Shown here: piece after piece, positions 32,140-40,116 of the stretch
Layout of the letters: each line of letters opens with the position of its first letter
How positions within the stretch are numbered: the first letter of the stretch is position 1
Source: Acidimicrobiales bacterium
Lineage (GTDB): Bacteria > Actinomycetota > Acidimicrobiia > Acidimicrobiales > Aldehydirespiratoraceae
Length of the DNA stretch: 64,000 nucleotides
Direction of reading: 5' to 3'
Assembly: GCA_033344915.1 (NCBI GenBank)
Contig: JAWPML010000001.1
Location: 3,924,263 to 3,988,262 of the forward strand
The notes under the pieces: generated by a model
Databases searched by the model: none
What the model saw: only the letters and a program-made list of their open reading frames with translations
Told to the model about the DNA's origin: nothing
Made by a program: the position numbers and the translations under genes

Positions 32140-33801
32140 TCAGGTGCCGGTCGTCGGCCTCCGGCCTCGGATGAGCAGGTAGCCGCCGCCGAGCGCGATG
32201 AGCGCCACCACGACGATGACGATCGCACCGCCCGCGCCGCCGTCACCGTCGTCGCTCGTGGCGTCCGCGGCCGGTTCGGCGGCCCCGTCATCGGGCGCCA
32301 GGGTGCCATCGTCGGTCGGCTCCGGATCGTCCGACGGCGGTTCCGTGGTCGTCGGCGCAACGGTCGTCGTGGTGGTCGTGGTCGGCGGCGGCGGGGTGAA
32401 GCCGTCGAGTCGGGCGACGAGCCAGCTGTCGTCGTCGGCCACCGGGGTTTCGTCCGGTGGGAACCCGAACGACGTCGGTCCGCTGGTTATCGCGAACACG
32501 ATCGCATCGCCGTCGGCGAGGAGTTCCGAGCCCCAGGACACGTCGAAGTCCTCGCTTCCGTAGCCGGTCGTCCACACGAGCGAGCCGTCCGGCTGGTAGA
32601 CGGCGACGCCGAGACGCGACTGGTCGCCGAGTTCCTGGGTCGGCTCGTCCGCGCCGAAGGTGACGCTGCCCGGACCCACGTCTCCAGAGACGATGATCTC
32701 GCCGCTCGGCCGGACCCCCAGCGAGCGGTACTCCTCCTCGCCGGCCTCCGCCGAGCCGATGACGTGGACCCACTCGAAGTCGCCGGCCGCGGAGTAGCGG
32801 GCCAGGAGGTGATCGTCGCCGAACCCGTCGTCGATCAGGATCTCGGCCGTCGCCTCCGCGTCCGTTCCCTCGCCCATGACGATCTCCCGGTTGGTGCTGA
32901 GCCAGAGGACCGAGGCACCGTCGTCGCTCGTCGCGAGATCGAGCACGTCGCCGGAGAACGACACGCCGGTGCCGACCCCCCAGTCGAGCTCCCGGGCACT
33001 GTTGTACGAACCGAGGATCGCGTCCTGCACGATCCGGGTGTCCTCCTGGACGACCTCGATCGTGGTCTCGGCTGCCCCCTCGCCGATGGTCACCGTGCTG
33101 GCCGCGACGCCGAGCACGCGCACGCCGCCGTCCGGGCCCGCGGCGACGGTGACGTCGCTGACGTCTGCCCACAGGTCGGTGTCGACCAGCGTCCCGTCCG
33201 GCGTCAACCAGGCGACGAACGCCGAACCGAGGGGGCTGCCCTCGTGCGTCAGGGACGTCTCGGTGTCCTCGCCTTCGCCGAGCACGATCGTGCCCGTGAA
33301 CCGGGCCGCGAGGGCGATCGTGCCATCCGTCAGCTCGACGGCGATCGGGGCGCGGAGACCTTCGATGCGACGCTCCCACCGGACCGTGCCGTCCGGAGCG
33401 ACGCGGGCGAGCGTGCGATCCTCGCTCGTCACCAACAGGTCGCCATCGTCGGTGATGGTGAGTCGTTCCGCCGCGGCGTCGAGCGCGATCACGGACCGAA
33501 GCTCTCCCTCCAGGCTGATGCGGAGCGCGTAGGTGCCGGTGGTGTAGGTCGCTTCGGCGACGTCGCCGCCGCCGAACGTGACGGACCCGTCCACGTTGAG
33601 GATGGCGACGATCTCGCCGGCGGCTTCGTCGACGGCGAAGCCGCGCGGGGTCGTCGTGCCCCCCGCGGTCCGAGGGATGGTGACCGCCCACTCGAGCTCG
33701 CCTGTCGCGTCGTCCTGGGCCGCGATCGGCGACACGGTCGCCAGCATCGTGGACACGAGGACGACCGTGAACACTGCCTGCCACCGTCGCCGCATCATCA
33801 C
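32140..33801 (-). CDS. Secreted beta-propeller-like protein with Thr/Pro linker and C-terminal membrane anchor
   Basis: A 553-residue protein with a signal peptide (basic MMMRRR, hydrophobic core, cleavage after a SPIAAQ-like site). A repetitive beta-rich body has recurring TFGGG/TVTIGEG-type strands and GTYALRIS/ARYSAAGDFEW segments, as in SBBP/beta-propeller proteins. A PPPPTTTTTTT linker, an acidic stretch and a C-terminal helix IVIVVVALIALGGGYLLI with a basic tail complete it. It is probably displayed on the outer face of the cell. Function unknown. ATG codons at 33798 and 33795 are also possible. Confidence 0.65.
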   Translation of the reverse strand: MMMRRRWQAVFTVVLVSTMLATVSPIAAQDDATGELEWAVTIPRTAGGTTTPRGFAVDEAAGEIVAILNVDGSVTFGGGDVAEATYTTGTYALRISLEGELRSVIALDAAAERLTITDDGDLLVTSEDRTLARVAPDGTVRWERRIEGLRAPIAVELTDGTIALAARFTGTIVLGEGEDTETSLTHEGSPLGSAFVAWLTPDGTLVDTDLWADVSDVTVAAGPDGGVRVLGVAASTVTIGEGAAETTIEVVQEDTRIVQDAILGSYNSARELDWGVGTGVSFSGDVLDLATSDDGASVLWLSTNREIVMGEGTDAEATAEILIDDGFGDDHLLARYSAAGDFEWVHVIGSAEAGEEEYRSLGVRPSGEIIVSGDVGPGSVTFGADEPTQELGDQSRLGVAVYQPDGSLVWTTGYGSEDFDVSWGSELLADGDAIVFAITSGPTSFGFPPDETPVADDDSWLVARLDGFTPPPPTTTTTTTVAPTTTEPPSDDPEPTDDGTLAPDDGAAEPAADATSDDGDGGAGGAIVIVVVALIALGGGYLLIRGRRPTTGT

Positions 33802-33829
33802 GGCAGGGTAGCCGCGCCGGCGCAGCAGG

Positions 33830-35431
33830 CTAGATCCGCTCGACCGTGCCGCCGTCGGGGAGCACCCAGCTCGTGGCGACCTCCACGGCCGTACCCGGCA
33901 CGGTCGCGTCCTCGACCTCGCGGAAGTCGGCTCGCCACTCCGTCGGCGTGATCTCGTGGCGGGTCCAACCGCGGCGGGTGGCCTGGGCCCACTCGAGGTG
34001 GGGATTCTGCTCCAGAACCGCCGGGATGATCGGCTCGAGCAGCGAGCCGTCGGACGAGACGGACGTGCCGACGAACTCGGTGCCGATCACCTCCGCGTTC
34101 TCGTCGTCGAAGTCCGTCGCCAAGCTGCCGACCCAACTGCTGTGGACATCGCCGGTGAGGACCACCGGGTTGCGCACGTCGGGGGACCGCAGGTCGTCGA
34201 AGAGGCGGTCGCGGGCGGCGGGATAGCCGTCCCACTGGTCGAGGTTCCACGCCGCGTCGCCCGGCAGGAGTCGCCATTGCTGCATGACGACCTGCTGTTG
34301 CAGGACGTTGTAGACGGCATCGGAGGCGGCGAGTCGGTCGCTCAGCCATGCCTCCTGTTCGGCGCCGAGCACGGTGAAGTCCGGCCCGTCCGATCCCTCG
34401 CAGCGTGGACCGACGTCGTTCGCGGCGCATGCCTGGTCCGTCCGGTACTGGCGTGTGTCGAGCACGGACAGGGACACGAGGCGACCGAACTCGACCCCGC
34501 GGTGGATCGGCAGCGATGCGCCGACCGGGGCGGCGAGGCGGACGGGCATGTTCTCCCACCAGGCCTGGTAGGCGGCGCCCCGACGGGCCAGGAAGCTCTC
34601 GCGATCCGGCGTATCGCTGCCGTTCTCCGCGACCTGACCCTGGTAGTTGTTCTCCACCTCGTGGTCGTCCCAGGTGACGACCCACGGCGCGATCGCATGC
34701 GCGGCCTGCAGCGAGGGGTCCGCCTTGTAGCCCGCGTAGATCGCCCGGTAGCCGGCGAGTTCGGTGGGCTCCGGGATGTCGAGCGTCCGGATACCGCTGC
34801 CGTTTCGCTCGTAGATGTAGTCGCCGCAGTGGACGATCGCGTCCACGTCGTGGGTCGCGAGATCGTCGAAGGCCGTCCAGTATCCCTGGGTGATCCGCTG
34901 GCAACTGATGTGCCCCAGGACGAGTCGGTCCGCGAGATCCCCGGCGGCCGGTGTCGTGCGGGTGCGGGCGGTCTCCGTCTCCCAGTCGCCGACGAAGAAG
35001 CGGTACCAGTAGGTGCGGGCCGGCTCGAGTCCGGCGAGCTCGATGTGGACACTGTGTCCGAACGCCGGGTCGGCGACCGCGTTCCCGGACGCCACGATGT
35101 CGCTCATGTTCTCGTCGGCGCCGACCTGCCAGCCGATCGTCACCGCTTCGGGGGTCATCCCGCCGTCGGGCGCGAAGGGGTCGGTTGCCAACCGGGTCCA
35201 GAGCACGACCGAGTCGCTCGCCGGATCACCGGAGGCGACACCGAGGCTGAAGGGATCGGCGGCGAAGCTCGGCCCCGGCGGCAGCGTCGACGCGGTCGTG
35301 GTCGGCGCCGCGGAGGTGGTGGACGCGGTGGTGACCGGCGGCGCGGACGTGGCGTCCCCCGAGCAGGCGGCGATTATGCCGCTGGCGGTGACGATCAGGA
35401 ACGATCGCCGGGTGAGTGGGGATCCGGCCAT
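33830..35431 (-). CDS. phoD: Alkaline phosphatase D (PhoD) family, Tat-exported lipoprotein
   Basis: A 533-residue PhoD phosphatase/phosphodiesterase. A twin-arginine motif TRRSFL (R8-R9) is followed by a lipobox ending at C23 (IIAACS) and a Thr/Ser-rich linker. The catalytic domain shows SVVLWTRL, HCGDYIYE, WDDHEVENNY and LTGDVHSS, the metal-binding motifs of the PhoD family (iron and calcium). It releases phosphate from phosphoesters outside the membrane. Only 62 bp separate it from the MBOAT gene downstream; a GGACA/TGTCC hairpin at 35461-35484 lies between them. Confidence 0.9.
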   Translation of the reverse strand: MAGSPLTRRSFLIVTASGIIAACSGDATSAPPVTTASTTSAAPTTTASTLPPGPSFAADPFSLGVASGDPASDSVVLWTRLATDPFAPDGGMTPEAVTIGWQVGADENMSDIVASGNAVADPAFGHSVHIELAGLEPARTYWYRFFVGDWETETARTRTTPAAGDLADRLVLGHISCQRITQGYWTAFDDLATHDVDAIVHCGDYIYERNGSGIRTLDIPEPTELAGYRAIYAGYKADPSLQAAHAIAPWVVTWDDHEVENNYQGQVAENGSDTPDRESFLARRGAAYQAWWENMPVRLAAPVGASLPIHRGVEFGRLVSLSVLDTRQYRTDQACAANDVGPRCEGSDGPDFTVLGAEQEAWLSDRLAASDAVYNVLQQQVVMQQWRLLPGDAAWNLDQWDGYPAARDRLFDDLRSPDVRNPVVLTGDVHSSWVGSLATDFDDENAEVIGTEFVGTSVSSDGSLLEPIIPAVLEQNPHLEWAQATRRGWTRHEITPTEWRADFREVEDATVPGTAVEVATSWVLPDGGTVERI

Positions 35432-35493
35432 CGCCGGACACTAACCGGGGGAGGGAGAACGGACAGGTGCCTGACTCCGTGTCCATTCTCGGA

Positions 35494-37050
35494 TCAGAGC
35501 AGGGCCTGCACCGGGGCGGTGACGAACTGCCAGAAGACCGTCCAGGCGAGCGAGTAGTCGCGGATCGACACGAACGCGAAGCCGCCGGCGACATAGAGGT
35601 TCGTGAGCACGGTGCCGCCGATGGTGCGGAAGCGACTCTCCTTGACGAGGTTCCACGGCCACCAGGCGAGCACCGCCATCCCGATGCCGTGGTACAGCCC
35701 CCAGGTCACCCAGGTCAGCGCGAGGTCGTGCCAGAGCGCGATCGTGAGCAGGGTGACGACGAGGGCGGCCGACTGGCTCCGCGTCGTCGCGATGACCGGG
35801 AAGAAGACGTTGCGGAACGCCCAGCCCGACAAGGAGATGTGCCACCGCCTCCAGAACTCGGCGAGGTCCGGCGCGAAGATCGGCCAGCGGAAGTTCTCGC
35901 CGATGGTGTGGCCGAACAGCCGGGCGAGCCCGATGGCGATGTCCGAATAGGACGAGAAGTCGAGGTAGGCGAGGAGGTAGGCGAGGATGCAGAAGCGCAC
36001 GACGTCCCACGGGTCGCCGGTCGGATCGGTGACGATTCGGCTCCAGAGTCCGCTCTCGAACAGCAGTCCGGCGAGGATCCCGTCGACGATGACGAGCTTC
36101 TTCGCCACCCCGACGGTGATCCGCATCGCGCCGTCACCGATGTCGTCGCGGGTGATGCGCTCGGCCCGGTTCTTGAAGAACGTGTCGACGAGCTCGATCG
36201 GTCCGGCGACGAGGGTCGGCGGGAACAGGACGTAGACGAGATAGCGCCGCAGCGTCAGGTCCTCGAGTTGGCCGCGGTGCCACCGGAGCTGGAGATCGAG
36301 CAGCCGGATCAGGAAATAGCTGGTGCCGAGCGGGAGCACAAGCGCCAGCGCCCCGTAATCCTCGAACGAGACGAGGAAGATGGCCTTGAAGTTCTTGAGG
36401 ACCAGCAGGATCAGCGCGGTGACGGCGAGCCAGGTGAGGATGAATCTCCCGCTGCGGCGGTCACTGGCCCGGTACCAGCGACCGATCGCGTAGAAGGCCA
36501 GCAGGATCGCGAGCAGGATCACCGTGAAGCCGAACTGGAGCGCCGCCAGGACGGTCACGGAGAAACCGATCAGCAGCCACTGACTGAGCGCTTCGCGCCG
36601 ATGGGTGAGCACGATCACCGGGACGAACGCGAGGGCGAGCAGGAAGAGGCGGCTGAGCCAGCGGCCGTCGAAGGGTGCCTGGCGGGTCTGGCGGACGTTG
36701 TCGATGCCGTCGACGTCCACGATTGCGCCGTCGAGCGTCGGGGCGATGACGAGGCGCAGTGAGTCGCCCACGAGGGTGGCGTGGCCGCGGCACGTGAACG
36801 ACGCATCGCACTCGACCTCGTTGAACCCGCGGGTCCGGATGTCGTCGACCGTGTCGACGCCGTCGACCGAGAAGCGGACGACATAGTCCAGCGTCGCACC
36901 GTGCCCCTCGAACTCGGCTTCCCATCGGCCGTCCTCGGTGATGCCCTGGGCTTCCGGTCCGGCGATGTCGTCCGTCACGATCGACCAGATGCCGACGAGG
37001 ACCGCGGCGAGGGCGAGCAGCGTGATCAGGGGGCGGAGCTTGGTGATCAC
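35494..37050 (-). CDS. MBOAT-family membrane O-acyltransferase (DltB/AlgI-like)
   Basis: A 518-residue multi-pass protein. After one N-terminal helix comes an extra-membrane beta-rich insert of about 100 residues containing paired cysteines, then the MBOAT helices. The invariant histidines are H441 (LWHDL, the catalytic-type position) and H404 (WRRWHISLSGW). It should move an acyl group from a carrier on the inside to an acceptor outside the membrane. The GTG start overlaps the stop of the SGNH-like gene. It is the last gene in the six-gene acylation operon. The N-terminal insert is unusual for DltB. Confidence 0.85.
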   Translation of the reverse strand: MITKLRPLITLLALAAVLVGIWSIVTDDIAGPEAQGITEDGRWEAEFEGHGATLDYVVRFSVDGVDTVDDIRTRGFNEVECDASFTCRGHATLVGDSLRLVIAPTLDGAIVDVDGIDNVRQTRQAPFDGRWLSRLFLLALAFVPVIVLTHRREALSQWLLIGFSVTVLAALQFGFTVILLAILLAFYAIGRWYRASDRRSGRFILTWLAVTALILLVLKNFKAIFLVSFEDYGALALVLPLGTSYFLIRLLDLQLRWHRGQLEDLTLRRYLVYVLFPPTLVAGPIELVDTFFKNRAERITRDDIGDGAMRITVGVAKKLVIVDGILAGLLFESGLWSRIVTDPTGDPWDVVRFCILAYLLAYLDFSSYSDIAIGLARLFGHTIGENFRWPIFAPDLAEFWRRWHISLSGWAFRNVFFPVIATTRSQSAALVVTLLTIALWHDLALTWVTWGLYHGIGMAVLAWWPWNLVKESRFRTIGGTVLTNLYVAGGFAFVSIRDYSLAWTVFWQFVTAPVQALL

Positions 37051-38237
37051 TCGGCGTCGATTCCCAGCTCGGTGTCGAGGAGGGCCTCGAACACGGCATC
37101 GGTGAGGCGGGGGCGGGCGGGCGCGAGGAGGTGTTCGAGGTCGAAGAACTCGTCGTCCTCGAACGGCAGCGACCGGAGGTCGAGCCGGGTGGCATCGCCG
37201 GCGGCGACGAGCCGGTCGACGTCGGCGTCGTACTGGTCCCAGATCGGTCCGTAGGCGGCGACGGACTGGCTCGCCCGCGGGACCTCGAGGAAGACGACCT
37301 CGGCGCCGGTCGCCCGGATGGCCTCGGTGAGCGCGGCCGCGATCGTCAGATCGAGCTCGTGATGATCGAGGTACCCCTGCACACGGGTCTCGGCGACGAT
37401 CTCGGCCAGCTCGGCCTTCTCGATGTCGGTCAGCGGCTGGTTGCCGTAGCCGTAGCGAACCGGGCGGCGGATGTCGCGAAACGAGGTGTCGGTCAGCGCG
37501 CCCCAGTCGACGTAGGTCAGCCGCCCGGCGAAGAGGTCCTGCCAGGCCTGGGTGGTCTCGCCGCGGAGCCGGCCCTCGACCCACTGGCGCAGGAACAGAC
37601 GATGCTCGAACACCGCGGTCTCGTCCCACGGCGAGAACACCGCCGAGTCACCGAACGCCTCGAGGTGCCCGGTGATCCCCGAGGGATCGGGGCGGGCGGC
37701 GTCGATCGGGTCGGCGGATACGAGCTCATCCAGCTCGTCGGCCGGGAGGAGGGAGAAGCGCGAGGCCGAGAACTCCTGTTCCAACGCGTCGTCGCCGAAC
37801 CCGAACCGTCGCGGGTTCACGCTGATCACGACCGTGTCGCCCTCGGCCAACGGCAGGTTCAGCGCGATCCTGGCGGTCTCGGCCATCGACTGGTCGAAGC
37901 TGTACAGGGTGTGCACCTCGGGCGCCGCCGGGCCGAGCACCGCGTCGATCTCCTGCTGGATGACCGCGTCGGGCAACAGGCCTTCCCGGATGGTCGAGCC
38001 GCCGATGAGGATGATGCGCCCGGCGTCCGGACGCTCGCTCGACTGGATCGCGACGACTTCGGAGACGAGGCGGCCGTGGTCGTCACGTTCGTGGGCGAGG
38101 AACGACTCGGCACTCCACTCGTCGAGACCGTCCGGATCGAATGCGACCCGCACGGTCACCTCCACCGCGACGAGCAGGATCGCGACGGTGAGGGCGGCGG
38201 CGGCGAAGGCGCGACGGTTGGCGAGCAGCCCGGTCAT
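37047..38237 (-). CDS. Membrane-anchored SGNH-like protein (DltD/AlgX-like)
   Basis: A 396-residue protein with one N-terminal membrane helix (11-32) and an outside domain. GGSTIREG (S81) takes the place of the GDS block, and a D366-x-x-H369 pair (DLEHL) near the C-terminus completes a possible Ser-Asp-His triad. This fits the SGNH partner that receives the acyl group from an MBOAT and passes it to a cell-envelope polymer. It overlaps the MBOAT gene by 4 bases. The substrate polymer is unknown. Confidence 0.7.
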   Translation of the reverse strand: MTGLLANRRAFAAAALTVAILLVAVEVTVRVAFDPDGLDEWSAESFLAHERDDHGRLVSEVVAIQSSERPDAGRIILIGGSTIREGLLPDAVIQQEIDAVLGPAAPEVHTLYSFDQSMAETARIALNLPLAEGDTVVISVNPRRFGFGDDALEQEFSASRFSLLPADELDELVSADPIDAARPDPSGITGHLEAFGDSAVFSPWDETAVFEHRLFLRQWVEGRLRGETTQAWQDLFAGRLTYVDWGALTDTSFRDIRRPVRYGYGNQPLTDIEKAELAEIVAETRVQGYLDHHELDLTIAAALTEAIRATGAEVVFLEVPRASQSVAAYGPIWDQYDADVDRLVAAGDATRLDLRSLPFEDDEFFDLEHLLAPARPRLTDAVFEALLDTELGIDAE

Positions 38238-38241
38238 CGGT

Positions 38242-38394
38242 TCAGAACCCGGCGTAGCGGAAGGCCGACAGCTCGGAGGACGTGAGCCAGATCGAGACCG
38301 CGATCGACAGGAAGACGATCACCCAGAACGCGTAAGCGATCGCGAAGTCGCGACGCGGATGGGCGGGCGGTTCGTCCGTCGGCTCGTCGCTCAC
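38242..38394 (-). CDS. 50-residue single-pass membrane protein, DltX-like
   Basis: A small open frame with a GTG start overlapping the stop of the ligase gene (GTGA) and a stop 4 bp before the SGNH-like start. The N-terminus is acidic and proline-rich, with two arginines (14-15) just before one hydrophobic helix (about 18-38). The protein ends in ELSAFRYAGF. The positive-inside rule places the C-terminus outside. Position between the ligase and SGNH genes, size, topology and the final Tyr/Phe motif resemble DltX of Gram-positive dlt operons, whose C-terminal tyrosine is, from memory, reported to carry the acyl group. Homology is not proven. Confidence 0.65.
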   Translation of the reverse strand: MSDEPTDEPPAHPRRDFAIAYAFWVIVFLSIAVSIWLTSSELSAFRYAGF

Positions 38395-39869
38395 GACGTC
38401 TCCAAGGACTCGATCAACGCGTCGAGTGCTCGGCGGTCGACCTTGCCGGATCCGGTGCGGGGGATCGAGGGGATCGGCACGAACGTCTTCGGGATGTGGT
38501 TGGTGGCCAGGTCCTCGCGGAGCCGGCGCACCGTCTCGGTCCGGTCGAAGTCGCCCCGTACGACGACGTAGGCGACCGGCACGTGGCCCTCCATCCGGTC
38601 CGCCGCCGCCCGCACGAAGGCGTCCTCCACCGAGTCGAGATCCTTGAGCGCATCGGTGATGACCTGGGCGGAGACCTTCAGGCCGGACCGTTTGAAGACG
38701 GCGTCCGACCGGCCGGCCATGAAGAGGTACCCGTCCTCGTCGCGGTACGCCTTGTCGCCGGTGTGGAAGCCGCGGGGGCCCAGCACCGCGTCGTTGGCCG
38801 CCGGGTTCTCGTGGTAGCCGTCGAAGCGGAACGGCCCGTCGACGTGCACTTCGCCGATTTCACCGGGCGCCGCGATCGCGCCGGACTCGTCGTAGACGTC
38901 GAGCTCGATACCCGAGATCGGCAGGCCGACGCTGCCCTTCTTGCGGACGATGTCCCCCGGCGGAAGCGTGCAGATGCGCCCGCCCATCTCCGCCATGCCG
39001 TAGACGACATGGAGCTCGAGATCGGGGAACGCCGCCAGGAGCTGGTCGATCGTGGAGACCGGCAGATGGTCGCCCGAGGACATCAGCCAGCGCAGATCGG
39101 GGAGACGCTCCGTGCCCGCCAGCGCGACGAACTGGGCATGGAAGGGCGAGCCGCCGAAGGCCGTGATGCGGTTGTCGGCCAGCTCCGTCATCAGGTCCTT
39201 CGGCATGAGGGTGGTCTCGACACCGTGGAACGCCGCGCCGCACATGAGCGTGACGACGAAGTGGCTGATCGAGCTGATGAACCGGAACGGGGTCGCGATC
39301 ATCAGCCGATCGGTCCGCCGCAGTCGGAGCCGATCCCGCGTCGCCAGGGCGTTCATCACGAGCTGTTCGTGGGTGAGCGGCACCCCCTTCGGGAGACCGG
39401 TGGTGCCGGAGGTGAAGATGAGGCCGGCGAGATCCGGCTGGGTGTCGGCCCCGGCCCAGGGCAGATCCCGCAGCGACGACACCGCCGCGCCCACCGGGTC
39501 GGTGTCGCCGACGGGTTCGAGCCCGGCGAAGGCCGGCGGCGGATCGATGCCGGCCGCGCACAGACGGGTGGCACCGGTGATCGCGAGCACGTTGGCGCCA
39601 TGGTCGTCCGGCACGTCCGGTTCGAGACACACCGGCTTGGCGCCGATCACCCACAGGGCGAGCAGGTCCACCCAGAAGCGCTCGCCCCGACCGCAGAGCA
39701 CGACGACGAACTCGTCGGCGCCCACGCCGGCATCGGTCAGCTCGTCGATGCGGCCCCGCACACGGGCCAGCAGGTCGCCGCGGGTGAGCTCGGACGATCC
39801 GACGAGGCATGGCGCGTGGGCGTCGGCGATGAGCGCACCCATCACGTAGCGGGCGATGTTCTTCTTCAC
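38391..39869 (-). CDS. AMP-dependent acyl-activating ligase (DltA-like)
   Basis: A 492-residue adenylate-forming enzyme. Motifs: FTSGTTGLPKG (152-162), YGMAEMGGR, FHTGDKAYRDEDGYLFMAGR, and the catalytic C-terminal lysine K476 in RTGSGKVDRR. It should activate a carboxylic acid as an adenylate and load it on the acyl carrier protein encoded just upstream. In the substrate region PFRFISSISHFV I see no aspartate where D-alanine ligase (DltA) and NRPS domains bind the amino group, so the substrate is probably not an amino acid. That reading depends on alignment. Confidence 0.85.
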   Translation of the reverse strand: MKKNIARYVMGALIADAHAPCLVGSSELTRGDLLARVRGRIDELTDAGVGADEFVVVLCGRGERFWVDLLALWVIGAKPVCLEPDVPDDHGANVLAITGATRLCAAGIDPPPAFAGLEPVGDTDPVGAAVSSLRDLPWAGADTQPDLAGLIFTSGTTGLPKGVPLTHEQLVMNALATRDRLRLRRTDRLMIATPFRFISSISHFVVTLMCGAAFHGVETTLMPKDLMTELADNRITAFGGSPFHAQFVALAGTERLPDLRWLMSSGDHLPVSTIDQLLAAFPDLELHVVYGMAEMGGRICTLPPGDIVRKKGSVGLPISGIELDVYDESGAIAAPGEIGEVHVDGPFRFDGYHENPAANDAVLGPRGFHTGDKAYRDEDGYLFMAGRSDAVFKRSGLKVSAQVITDALKDLDSVEDAFVRAAADRMEGHVPVAYVVVRGDFDRTETVRRLREDLATNHIPKTFVPIPSIPRTGSGKVDRRALDALIESLETS

Positions 39870-39879
39870 CGCGGGTGAC

Positions 39880-40107
39880 TCAGCTGTACTTCTCGACGGT
39901 CGCCACGATCAGCTCGATCGAGTCGAAGTCGTCGAGGGCGACGTCGAGCGGCGACAGGGTGATGCCGAGGTCGTCGTTCAGCGAGAACAACAGCGACACG
40001 GCACTGAGGCTGTCGAGCAGGCCGGACGAGAACAGGAGGGTGTCGTCGGCGATGTCGGGCTCGAGGCCCAGGTTCTCGATCACCAGGGATCGGATCTTGT
40101 CCTTCAC
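39880..40107 (-). CDS. Acyl carrier protein (DltC-like)
   Basis: A 75-residue acidic carrier protein. The DSL motif (D32-S33-L34 in SGLLDSLSAV) places the 4'-phosphopantetheine attachment at S33. Size and motif are typical of free-standing carriers such as DltC. It sits 10 bp before the ligase and 9 bp after the aldehyde dehydrogenase, so it is the likely carrier in this operon and not the fatty-acid synthase ACP. Confidence 0.85.
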   Translation of the reverse strand: MKDKIRSLVIENLGLEPDIADDTLLFSSGLLDSLSAVSLLFSLNDDLGITLSPLDVALDDFDSIELIVATVEKYS

Positions 40108-40116
40108 GCGGGCTCC

